NCBI GenBank assembly: GCA_050050115.1
Contig: JASFUX010000074.1
Location: forward strand, 1 to 13,577
Reading direction: 5' to 3'
DNA: 13,577 bases
Origin: JASFUX01 sp050050115
GTDB lineage: Bacteria; Pseudomonadota; Alphaproteobacteria; Caulobacterales; Maricaulaceae
This document shows positions 1-6,682 of the stretch, one piece after another. Both the position numbers and the translations under genes were made by a program. How positions within the stretch are numbered: the stretch's first letter is position 1; every line of letters begins with the position of its first letter. The notes under the pieces were generated by a model. That model worked only from the letters and a program-made list of their open reading frames with translations, was not told where the DNA came from and made no database searches.

Positions 1-1070
1 AGCGGACCCTGCTTCAGAAACAGCGTCTGGATCGCGCCGCGCGCCCAGCGCTGGCGCTGCACGAAGAAGGCGCTGACGCTCTCGGGCGCGAGGCCCAACG
101 CCAGCGGCTCGTTCAGGTAGCGCGTCACATAGCCCTTCTGCAGCAGCGCCATGCTCAAAAGGATGTCCTCGGTGATCGAGCCTTCGGGCAGCTTGTCGCC
201 GACCGTGCGCATCGCTTCGCGGCGCGTCACTGAGTTCGAGCCGCAGCAGAAGGCCGCGTCCCAGCCGTCCCGGCAAGGCATGACTGTTTCGAAGAAGAAA
301 CGCTGGTCGTCCGGCACCTTGGCGCGGAGCTTCAGGTTCGTTTGGAACGGGTCGTTGTTGTAGAAGGTGTGGGGAATCTGAACGATGCCGATCTTGGGAT
401 CCTTGAAAAAGCCCATCGTCCGGATCAGGAAGTTCTGCTGCGGCACGAAGTCTGCGTCGAAGACGGCGAAGAAGTCGCCGTCGACCTTGGTCAGCGCGTG
501 ATTGATGTTGCCGGCTTTCGCGCCCTTGTTGTCGGGGCGGATGATGTAGCCGACGCCGCGCTGCTGGCAGAAGTCTCTAAGCCAAGCGCGGCGGCCGTCG
601 TCGCACACCCAGACCTTGAAGTTCGGATAGTCGAGCGACAGCGCGCCGACGATGGTCTTCTCGAGCACGTCGAGCGGCTCATTGTAGGTGGCGATCAGGA
701 CGTCGACGCTCGGTGCGCTGTCGGCCGGCGCGGCGCGCAGCTCGGCTTCCAGCACGTCCGCTTCGGCCGAGCGGTTGGTCGGCTTCTGGAACATCAAGAA
801 CAAGATCACCGCGTCGCCGTAGGTGATGAGCTCGGCGAGAAATACGGTCCAAATCCAGCCGACCTCGAGCGGCGAGCCGTCCGCTGACAGAACGCTGTCG
901 AAAAGCCGCCAGTACAGATAGCGCGCGAGAAAGAGCGCGGTGACGACGCCCAGCACCGCGCGCCAGGGCCGCGACATCGGATCGGCGAGCGGACCAGCGA
1001 CGACGTAGAAAGCGAGCGCCAAGAGCACCGGCGCGAGCAGCAGCGTCAAAGGCGCGGCGTCAAGGAACAT
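1..1070 (-). CDS. Cellulose-synthase-like processive GT2 glycosyltransferase, C-terminus beyond window (BgsA/BcsA/Alg8 type)
   Basis: This is an inner-membrane glycosyltransferase family 2 synthase that would polymerise a nucleotide-sugar into an exported polysaccharide. I translated it by hand; 356 residues are visible. Hydrophobic segments lie at about residues 7-27, 37-53 and 72-93. The catalytic domain follows: VDVLIATYNEP near 130-140, DDG at 157-159, NKGAKAGNIN near 180-189, DAD at 205-207, TED at 300-302 and QRQRW at 338-342. These are the D, DxD, TED and QxxRW signatures of processive beta-glycan synthases. The C-terminal membrane helices and any PilZ or other c-di-GMP-binding region are cut off. 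ATG 1070 is the earliest possible start, because the stop of the upstream gene is in the same frame 15 nt before it. No clear Shine-Dalgarno is seen, so translation may be coupled to the upstream gene. The polymer (cellulose, mixed-linkage glucan, curdlan or other) is not determinable here. Confidence 0.9.
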   Translation of the reverse strand, partial: MFLDAAPLTLLLAPVLLALAFYVVAGPLADPMSRPWRAVLGVVTALFLARYLYWRLFDSVLSADGSPLEVGWIWTVFLAELITYGDAVILFLMFQKPTNRSAEADVLEAELRAAPADSAPSVDVLIATYNEPLDVLEKTIVGALSLDYPNFKVWVCDDGRRAWLRDFCQQRGVGYIIRPDNKGAKAGNINHALTKVDGDFFAVFDADFVPQQNFLIRTMGFFKDPKIGIVQIPHTFYNNDPFQTNLKLRAKVPDDQRFFFETVMPCRDGWDAAFCCGSNSVTRREAMRTVGDKLPEGSITEDILLSMALLQKGYVTRYLNEPLALGLAPESVSAFFVQRQRWARGAIQTLFLKQGP

Positions 1071-1082
1071 GGGCCCGGGCCG

Positions 1083-2330
1083 TTACGCAGGCTGGTCCGG
1101 AGCCGGCTCCGCGTCGGCGATGTCGACATCGCCGCCGAGGCCGAAGCGGTTGAAGCGCACTTCGGCGAGACGGCCGACGCCGCAGCGGTCGCCGACGTTT
1201 TCGCCAAGGGACGCGGCCGGCAGGGCGACGTCGACGAGGAACCGCCGCGCGCTCGGCTCGGGAGATTCCGCAGCGAGCAGCTGCACGTCGCGTCGCGCGG
1301 CCGAGCCCGAGACCGCGGTCACCTGGCCGGTGATCCAGCGGCGCGAGCCGACCAGACGCACCGAAGCGGCGTCGCCGACGTCGATCGAGCTGACGGCGCG
1401 CTCGGAGAGAAGCACCGAGACGAACCGGCTCGCGCAGTCAGCCAGTTCGATCAGCGTCTGGCCTTCGACCACGGCCGTCCCCTCGCTGGCCCCGACGGTC
1501 CAGACGACGTGGCGCGCGGGCAGGACCGCTTCAAACTGCGTGGCGCGGTCGAGCCGCTCTCGCTCGGAGGAGATGAGATAGGCCAGGCGTTGTTCGGCCA
1601 TCTCGATCTCGGAGACCTCGGCTTCGAGTTCGAGGCGGCGCAGGAACAGCCGGTCGAGCTCCTGGACCGAGTAGGGCGCGTCGTTGAAACCGTCCTCCAG
1701 GAAGATCTCTTGATCCGCAGCGGACGCCTTGATCCGCGCGCGCTCGAGCCGGGCTTCGGCGGCGGCGCAGCGGGCGGTCTGGGCGTCGAGGTCGGCCTCG
1801 GCGATCGTGACGGAGAGGATCGGCGCCGAGCCGCGATTGGCGAGCTCGCGCGCCCGGTCCCGATCCTGGCGCAGCAGCTGCTCCTCGACCCGGCAGGTTC
1901 TGAGTTCGGCCTCGTAGAGCGCCGCCTCCTGAGTGGTTAGTGATTGGGCGAAGACCGTGAAGCCGTCGGCGCGCTCGGACAGCGAAGCGGCGCGAGCGTT
2001 GATCTGGGCGAGATGTGCGCGCGCCAGCGTAAGCCGCGTGCGCGCGGCGGCCTGCTCTTGCTCCAGCTCGGCGAGACGATTCCGATCGGGCGCGACCGCT
2101 TCGACGAGGCGCAAAGAACGATCTTCTCGAATGAATGCGCCGTCCGGGGGGAGCGGTTGGACGATGGTCCCGGGGATCGGCGCGGAGATGCGGTAGAGTT
2201 CCGCATTCACATAGGCGGAGTAGGACACGTAGTTCAGAAAATACGGCAGCACGGCGATCGCGACGATCGCAACAAGACCGGCTGCGATCGCCAAGCGGAC
2301 TTTCTGCCCCTGAAATAGGCGAACCATCAT
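1083..2330 (-). CDS. HlyD-like membrane fusion / periplasmic adaptor protein of a polysaccharide synthase (BgsB/Alg44-like)
   Basis: A 415-residue single-pass protein. It has a short cytoplasmic N-terminus with an inner-membrane helix at about residues 11-34. A first lipoyl-like half (NAELYRISAPIPGTI, 42-56) is followed by a long alpha-helical coiled coil (about 80-255, rich in Ala, Glu and Arg). A second lipoyl-like half (HVVWTVGASEGTAVVEGQ, about 264-281) leads into a beta-barrel-like domain to about 390. This is the membrane-fusion-protein architecture. No cytoplasmic PilZ domain precedes the helix, unlike Alg44. The gene lies 12 nt upstream of a GT2 synthase on the same strand, so it probably works with that synthase in polymer translocation across the periplasm rather than with an ABC exporter. 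Two adjacent ATGs (2330 and 2327) could start it, and no good ribosome-binding site is visible for either. A drug-efflux adaptor is less likely, because no RND or MFS pump is adjacent. Confidence 0.85.
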   Translation of the reverse strand: MMVRLFQGQKVRLAIAAGLVAIVAIAVLPYFLNYVSYSAYVNAELYRISAPIPGTIVQPLPPDGAFIREDRSLRLVEAVAPDRNRLAELEQEQAAARTRLTLARAHLAQINARAASLSERADGFTVFAQSLTTQEAALYEAELRTCRVEEQLLRQDRDRARELANRGSAPILSVTIAEADLDAQTARCAAAEARLERARIKASAADQEIFLEDGFNDAPYSVQELDRLFLRRLELEAEVSEIEMAEQRLAYLISSERERLDRATQFEAVLPARHVVWTVGASEGTAVVEGQTLIELADCASRFVSVLLSERAVSSIDVGDAASVRLVGSRRWITGQVTAVSGSAARRDVQLLAAESPEPSARRFLVDVALPAASLGENVGDRCGVGRLAEVRFNRFGLGGDVDIADAEPAPDQPA

Positions 2331-2600
2331 CGTTACACATCACGCCGGCGAGTTAACTCCACAGTATGCGTAACAAAAAATGGTCAGCGGGCGCTTAACG
2401 ACGCTTCGACAATACGATCTAACGCGGGCGTCGTTGCGCGCGACTCGCGGACGTTTGGTCGCCCGATAGCCCGCCACCATTGGGATGGCGCTCGCTTCCT
2501 TTTCAGATTTATCGGTGCTAGGGAGGCGCGCAAAGACGGCGTGCGGCGCGGGCTCTTTGGATGTCCCGCGATGCTGGAGCCGAGAAGAACGTTAAGGTGT

Positions 2601-2607
2601 GGGGAGG
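2601..2607 (+). promoter_or_regulatory. Shine-Dalgarno that fixes the start of the first lipoprotein esterase
   Basis: GGGGAGG lies 9 nt before ATG 2617. An in-frame GTG at 2599 overlaps this site, so it cannot be the start; the ATG also begins a well-formed lipoprotein signal peptide. Confidence 0.75.
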
Positions 2608-2616
2608 ACCTTTAAG

Positions 2617-3735
2617 ATGTCTTCACGAACTTGGAGCACGGGCCTGGCGGCGGGCTGCGCCGCGATCGCGGCGAGCGGCTGTGCGATGATGCAGACCGAG
2701 CCGGTAATGCTGGCCGGACAGGAATGCGCTCGCCCGCCGGTGCTGCATTGCCCCGAAACGGATTGTCCCGGAGAGGTCGTCACCGACGGCGGTCCGGTGG
2801 TCGAGCCGACGACGGGGCGGAACTACTTCCTCGACTACCCGTGCGATCTGAGGCCCGGCGAAGACGTGACGCTGATCCTAAGCCTTCACGGCGGCGGCTC
2901 GTACGGGAACTGGCAGCGCCACTATTTCCCGATCCTCGACTATGTCGACAGCCATCGGCTGGTGATCGCGACGCCGAACACCCGCGGCTGGTCGTCCGCT
3001 GACGACGAGTATCTGCAGAACATCGTCAGCGAGCTCATCGACGAGATCGGCGCGGAGAACGTGTCCTCGTTCTGGCTCGCCGGCCATTCGATGGGCAGCT
3101 TCAACTCGCGCCGGCTGGTGTGCACCGATTTTTTCGCCGACAAGGCTGACGGCTATCTGAGCCTTTCGGGCGGCCGGGTCGGCAATCCGCCCGATCTACA
3201 GCAACCGGCGTTCAACATTCCGCCGACGAACGGCTCCGATCCGAACGCGCGACGCGGGCCCGGCGCGGGCGGGCCGCCCCCGGGCGCCGGCGGACCGCCT
3301 CCGGGCGGCGGAGGCGGCGGGCCGTTCAGCGCGATAGCGCGCGCTGAAGCGGCCAACCTCGAATGCGGCTTCTCGTTCATCTACGCGGGAGGCGGTCACG
3401 AGCCGTCCGCCATCGCGTTGCCGGAAACCTCGAGCTACGCCGACGCGAACGGTTGCGAGCCTCGGGTGATCCGCGAAGAGGTGGTCGATACCGAGCCGGG
3501 CTACGTCTATGACTCGTCGCGCCAAGAATTCGGCACCGACGCTTGGGGTCGTTTGCCGCGCGGCGGCACGGCGGTGGTTATGGAGTACCCGAACTGCGAC
3601 GACGGACGGATCGTCGCCGACGTGGTGCGCCAGAACAAAGGCCACACTGAAGGTCTCGAGCCCAATGTCACGCGGACGCTGGTCGAGCTGATGCAGTCCG
3701 CACCCGGCGGCAAGCTGAGAGAGAACGCAGGCTAG
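2617..3735 (+). CDS. Lipoprotein alpha/beta-hydrolase, PHB-depolymerase/feruloyl-esterase (LpqC-like) family, copy 1
   Basis: A 372-residue predicted exported ester hydrolase. The signal peptide ends in lipobox ASGC with the lipidated Cys at residue 22; Ala follows at +2, so outer-membrane sorting is plausible. The hydrolase core shows LILSLHGGG (oxyanion segment, His91), GHSMG with nucleophile Ser158, and KGHTEG with likely catalytic His343. The acidic member of the triad is not certain. Eight further cysteines in the mature part (37, 45, 50, 76, 169, 250, 280, 327) all have counterparts in the next gene, which suggests disulfides in an extracytoplasmic protein. A Gly/Pro-rich low-complexity stretch (about 213-236) interrupts the domain after the nucleophile region. 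The next gene, 80 nt downstream, is a close paralogue. The family includes polyhydroxybutyrate, acetylxylan and feruloyl esterases; the actual substrate is unknown. Confidence 0.85.
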   Translation: MSSRTWSTGLAAGCAAIAASGCAMMQTEPVMLAGQECARPPVLHCPETDCPGEVVTDGGPVVEPTTGRNYFLDYPCDLRPGEDVTLILSLHGGGSYGNWQRHYFPILDYVDSHRLVIATPNTRGWSSADDEYLQNIVSELIDEIGAENVSSFWLAGHSMGSFNSRRLVCTDFFADKADGYLSLSGGRVGNPPDLQQPAFNIPPTNGSDPNARRGPGAGGPPPGAGGPPPGGGGGGPFSAIARAEAANLECGFSFIYAGGGHEPSAIALPETSSYADANGCEPRVIREEVVDTEPGYVYDSSRQEFGTDAWGRLPRGGTAVVMEYPNCDDGRIVADVVRQNKGHTEGLEPNVTRTLVELMQSAPGGKLRENAG

Positions 3736-3751
3736 TCAATGCATCGCGGGC

Positions 3752-3790
3752 CGCGCCCGGACGCGCATCACGTCGCGCGGTCGGGGCGCG
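3752..3790 (+). promoter_or_regulatory. GC-rich hairpin between the two esterase genes
   Basis: Outer arms CGCGCCC (3752-3758) and GGGCGCG (3784-3790) pair perfectly. Inner arms GACGCGC (3760-3766) and GCGCGGTC (3775-3782) pair with one bulged G around an 8-nt loop. There is no U-tract, so it is not a normal intrinsic terminator. It could act as an attenuator or mRNA-stability element separating expression of the two genes. Such structures also arise by chance in GC-rich DNA. Confidence 0.35.
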
Positions 3791-3800
3791 GCGCCGCTTG

Positions 3801-3808
3801 AAGGGGAG
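3801..3808 (+). promoter_or_regulatory. Shine-Dalgarno that fixes the start of the second lipoprotein esterase
   Basis: AAGGGGAG lies 7 nt before ATG 3816. It shows that an in-frame TTG at 3798 is not the start. The gene having its own strong site suggests it is translated independently of copy 1. Confidence 0.7.
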
Positions 3809-3815
3809 ACTTCAC

Positions 3816-4928
3816 ATGAAAAGAAAACTGCTGCGCATCCAGGCGTTGGCTGCGCTCGGCGCTACCGCTCTTGCGAGCGGCTGCGCTCTAATGGAACCGG
3901 CCGAGCCTCTGCAGCTCGCGGGCGCCGAGTGCGTCCGTCCGCCCGTCCAGCATTGTCCGGAAGCTGATTGCCCCGGAGAGATGGTCATCGATCAGGGCCC
4001 AGTCGTCGAGCCGACGACGGGGCGGAACTACTTTCTCGACTACCCGTGCGATCTGCGCCCGGGCGAGGACGTCACGCTGATCCTCTCGCTCCACGGCGGG
4101 GGCTCGTACGGGAACTGGCAACGCCACTACTTCCCGATCCTCGACTATGTCGACGAGCATCGCCTCGTGGTGGCGACGCCGAATGCGCCGATCCAATTCT
4201 GGACCACCGAAGACGACGAGTATCTTCAAACGCTCGTCGCTTCGCTGATCGACGAAATTGGTGAAGAGAACATCTCCTCATTCTGGCTTGCCGGCCACTC
4301 CCAGGGCGGGATGACGTCGAACCGCCTCGTGTGCACTGATTTCTTCGCCGACAAGGTCGACGGCTGGCTGTCGCTCTCGGGCGGCCGCATCGGTCCGGCG
4401 GGTCTGGCGCCGAGCTTCGGCATCGGCGGCGGCGGGGCCGCGGCTGACGACGAGGGCGATGCGCCCGCTGAAGAGGCCGCCGCGCCCGCGCTGCCGGCGT
4501 TCCCGCCGATCGACGGCGCGAACGGTCCCGAACGAGCCCAGCCCGGCTCGGCCGTCACGCCCAAGTGCGACATCAACTACATCTTCACGACCGGGAACCG
4601 CGAGATCGCCGGGCTGCCCGAGGACTCGCCGTGGGCTGAGAAGTACCACTGCGACGCCCGCGTGCGCCGCGACGACATCGTCGACACCGAACCCGGCTAC
4701 GTCTACGCCTCGAACGCGCAGGAAGACCCCAACCCCGCTTGGGGCCTGCTGCCGCGTCCGGGCACGGCGGAGGTCTACGTCTATCCGAACTGCGACGGCG
4801 GTCGCGTTGTCGCGGACGTGATGCGGCTCGACAAAGGCCACACTGAGGGTCTCGAACCCGTCGTGACCGAAACGCTGATCGAGATGATGCTGGCCGCTCC
4901 TGGCGGAAAGCTCAGGTCGAACAGCTAG
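3816..4928 (+). CDS. Lipoprotein alpha/beta-hydrolase, PHB-depolymerase/feruloyl-esterase (LpqC-like) family, copy 2
   Basis: A 370-residue tandem paralogue of the preceding gene. The signal peptide starts MKRKLL and ends in lipobox ASGC with lipidated Cys23. The core shows LSLHGGG (His93), GHSQG with nucleophile Ser162, and KGHTEG with likely catalytic His342. Residues 61-115 are almost identical to copy 1, differing at only a couple of positions. All eight mature-domain cysteines of copy 1 recur (39, 47, 52, 78, 173, 251, 279, 326). The main differences are a changed segment before the nucleophile (PNAPIQFWTTED in place of PNTRGWSSADD), Gln instead of Met after the nucleophile Ser, and an Ala/Asp/Glu/Pro-rich linker (about 205-243) where copy 1 has Gly/Pro repeats. 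These differences sit around the substrate cleft, so the copies may differ in specificity. The gene ends at a strong terminator. Confidence 0.85.
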   Translation: MKRKLLRIQALAALGATALASGCALMEPAEPLQLAGAECVRPPVQHCPEADCPGEMVIDQGPVVEPTTGRNYFLDYPCDLRPGEDVTLILSLHGGGSYGNWQRHYFPILDYVDEHRLVVATPNAPIQFWTTEDDEYLQTLVASLIDEIGEENISSFWLAGHSQGGMTSNRLVCTDFFADKVDGWLSLSGGRIGPAGLAPSFGIGGGGAAADDEGDAPAEEAAAPALPAFPPIDGANGPERAQPGSAVTPKCDINYIFTTGNREIAGLPEDSPWAEKYHCDARVRRDDIVDTEPGYVYASNAQEDPNPAWGLLPRPGTAEVYVYPNCDGGRVVADVMRLDKGHTEGLEPVVTETLIEMMLAAPGGKLRSNS

Positions 4929-4950
4929 ATCCGCCAGCCTCACGCGGATC

Positions 4951-4993
4951 GAAAAAAGCGGGCGGGCCAAGCAAGGCCCGCCCGCTTCATTTT
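4951..4993. terminator. Bidirectional intrinsic terminator between convergent genes
   Basis: A perfect 11-bp GC stem, GCGGGCGGGCC (4958-4968) with GGCCCGCCCGC (4975-4985), encloses a 6-nt loop AAGCAA. On the plus strand it is followed by TTCATTTT. On the minus strand it is followed by a T6 run (complement of the A-run at 4952-4957). It lies between the stop of the plus-strand esterase (4928) and the stop of the minus-strand SnoaL-like gene (5011), so it can end both transcripts. Confidence 0.9.
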
Positions 4994-5010
4994 GTGCGGC
5001 GTGGTCCGCG

Positions 5011-5568
5011 CTAGCGCAGGGTGCCGTAGTCCCAGTGCTCGGCGACCTTGCCGTCCTCGACCCGCATCATGTCGAACCATGTCGTCGTATAGGTTTCGCC
5101 TTCGTTGCGGGGATGGGGCAGCTCGCGCTTGAAGACGAAGACCACCAGATCGTCCTCGGCCACGATCGTGACCAGGTTGTCGATTGTGTCGGGGATCTCG
5201 CGCGGCGGGCGCGACCCGAAGAACGCCTCGAAGGGCGCGCGGCCCGTGGGCACGAGCGGATTGTGCTGGATGTAGTCTTCGGCCTGGTAGTCGGCGTTGT
5301 TTTCGAGATGGCCCGCCGAGAGCACTTCGCGCCACCAGTCGTAGACCAGCCGCTTGTTGGCTTCGAGTTGCGGATCATCGCTTTCGAGCAGCGCCTGCTG
5401 ATCTTCGGCGACGGTCACCGGCACGGACTGGCCTTCGACGATCGGAGCGGGGGCAGGGGCGCGCGAGGTCAGCATGGCGCCGCCGCCGTCGTTCCCCATG
5501 TCGTCCATAGGCGCAGTTGCGCAGCCGGCCATAAGAGCGGCCGCGCAGCAGCCGAGCAGCTTTTTCAT
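5011..5568 (-). CDS. Lipoprotein with SnoaL-like / NTF2-like domain
   Basis: A 185-residue predicted lipoprotein. The signal peptide ends in lipobox MAGC with Cys16 as the lipidated residue. A flexible Gly/Ala/Pro/Asp-rich stretch (about 17-65) follows, then a single SnoaL/NTF2-fold domain (about 68-185). The domain carries DYIQHNP (98-104), WFDMMRVEDGK (164-174) and EHWD (177-180), which are typical of the predicted SnoaL-like aldol-condensation family (COG4922 type). Members of this fold range from isomerases and hydrolases to plain ligand-binding proteins, so catalytic activity is not assured. ATG 5568 is preceded by GGAGA at 7 nt. The gene lies 49 nt downstream of the TAXI gene on the same strand and is probably the last gene of the operon, ending at the shared terminator. 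Most family members I know of are cytosolic, so the lipoprotein form is notable. Confidence 0.8.
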   Translation of the reverse strand: MKKLLGCCAAALMAGCATAPMDDMGNDGGGAMLTSRAPAPAPIVEGQSVPVTVAEDQQALLESDDPQLEANKRLVYDWWREVLSAGHLENNADYQAEDYIQHNPLVPTGRAPFEAFFGSRPPREIPDTIDNLVTIVAEDDLVVFVFKRELPHPRNEGETYTTTWFDMMRVEDGKVAEHWDYGTLR

Positions 5569-5617
5569 CTTCAGGTCTCCCGTCCTCTTTTGGAAAGTCG
5601 ATTAGACGCGCGCCGAC

Positions 5618-6682
5618 CTATTCGATGTAGCCGGCCTCGCGGTAGTAGCGCTCCGCGCCCGGGTGCAGCGGCACGCCTTGGTCTTCGTAGACGGTGCGCG
5701 GATCGATCGAATAGCGACGGATCAGGAACATCAGGTCACGGCGCGATTCATCGATCGCTCTGGCGACGTCGTAAGCGGCGTTCTCTGGAGTGTCCTCGCG
5801 CGCGAAGATCACTTCGCCCGAGCGCGCGACCGTGCGGATCGGACGATCCATGCCTTGGATCAGCCCCCACTTGGTGGTCACGACCTCGTAGCCGGGACGC
5901 TCGGCCAGCTCGTCGACCAGCTCGTCGGGCAGGTCGAGGAAGTTGAGATCGTGCAGCTGGGAGAGAATGGTCCAATGCGAACCTTCCGGGTTCATGAACG
6001 GCGTGCCGTGATCGCCGATGATGACGTCGAACTCGGCGTTCGCTCGGGCGCCCATCGCGCCGTTGACCGAGCCGCCCCAGGCTTCGATGTCGGCGCGCGT
6101 GATCCCGTAGTGGTCGAGCACCTCGTTGGCTGAGCCGCCCGCGAGGATGCGGACCGGCATCTCGTTGTCGCGGATCTGAGCGAGGTCGGTGATCCCGGTC
6201 TCGGCCTTGACGGCGACGAGGAGGAACAGCGGATCCTCGATCTTGGCGATGAGGCGGAGGTTGTCCATGCCGCCGTTGTAGGCGCCCCCGAGGATGCCGC
6301 TGGCGGTGATCCCGAAGTCGACCGGCGCGGTGACGCGATAGGTCGTCCCGGTGCGCGCGTCGAGTTCGTCGAGCTCGGGCGGGATGGCGGCGGTGGAGAC
6401 AACGCCAGGACCGCGGCCGCGGTTGCAGTTGCGGCAGAAGACGACATCGTAGCCGTAGGGCTCCATGGCGTCATGGACGAACTCGGCGAGCTCGCCCCAG
6501 GGGCAGCCGAACGGGCACGCCGTGGCGATCACCGGCCGTTTGACCTCCCAGCCGGTTTCGCCGACGTCGATCGTGCCGCCGGTTGCAAGTTCTTCGGCGT
6601 CGGGTTGAGCGAAGGCCGGCGCGGCCCAGGCGCCAGCCGCTGCGAAGCAGACGATGAGAGCAATGCGCGTGAACGACTTCAT
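5618..6682 (-). CDS. TAXI-family TRAP transporter solute-binding protein, orphan and cysteine-rich
   Basis: A 354-residue exported protein with a Sec signal peptide of about 25 residues (cleavage after AFA, before Gln26). The body resembles the TAXI branch of TRAP solute receptors: a YRVTAPVDFGITAS segment, a central RILAGGSANEVLDHYGI hinge-like region, and a C-terminus with VPLHPGAERYYREAGY, a hallmark of the family. Unusually, the N-terminal ligand-binding lobe carries four cysteines, Cys56 and Cys60 (CPFGC) and Cys83 and Cys86 (CRNC), in place of the usual Gly/Tyr-rich start. These could form disulfides or a metal site. ATG 6682 is preceded by GGAGGAG at 7 nt, and a longer in-frame reading inside the upstream gene is rejected. 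The start overlaps the carboxylesterase stop as ATGA, implying translational coupling. No DctQ/DctM-type membrane subunit is in the window, so the protein may use a distant permease or act as a sensor. Confidence 0.85.
   Translation of the reverse strand: MKSFTRIALIVCFAAAGAWAAPAFAQPDAEELATGGTIDVGETGWEVKRPVIATACPFGCPWGELAEFVHDAMEPYGYDVVFCRNCNRGRGPGVVSTAAIPPELDELDARTGTTYRVTAPVDFGITASGILGGAYNGGMDNLRLIAKIEDPLFLLVAVKAETGITDLAQIRDNEMPVRILAGGSANEVLDHYGITRADIEAWGGSVNGAMGARANAEFDVIIGDHGTPFMNPEGSHWTILSQLHDLNFLDLPDELVDELAERPGYEVVTTKWGLIQGMDRPIRTVARSGEVIFAREDTPENAAYDVARAIDESRRDLMFLIRRYSIDPRTVYEDQGVPLHPGAERYYREAGYIE

Noticed and set aside
2331..2616. CtrA-type TTAA-N7-TTAA sites in the divergent intergenic region
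   Set aside because: Several TTAA half-sites exist (for example near 2353 and 2395), but I found no pair with the 7-nt spacing. No convincing -35/-10 pair either.
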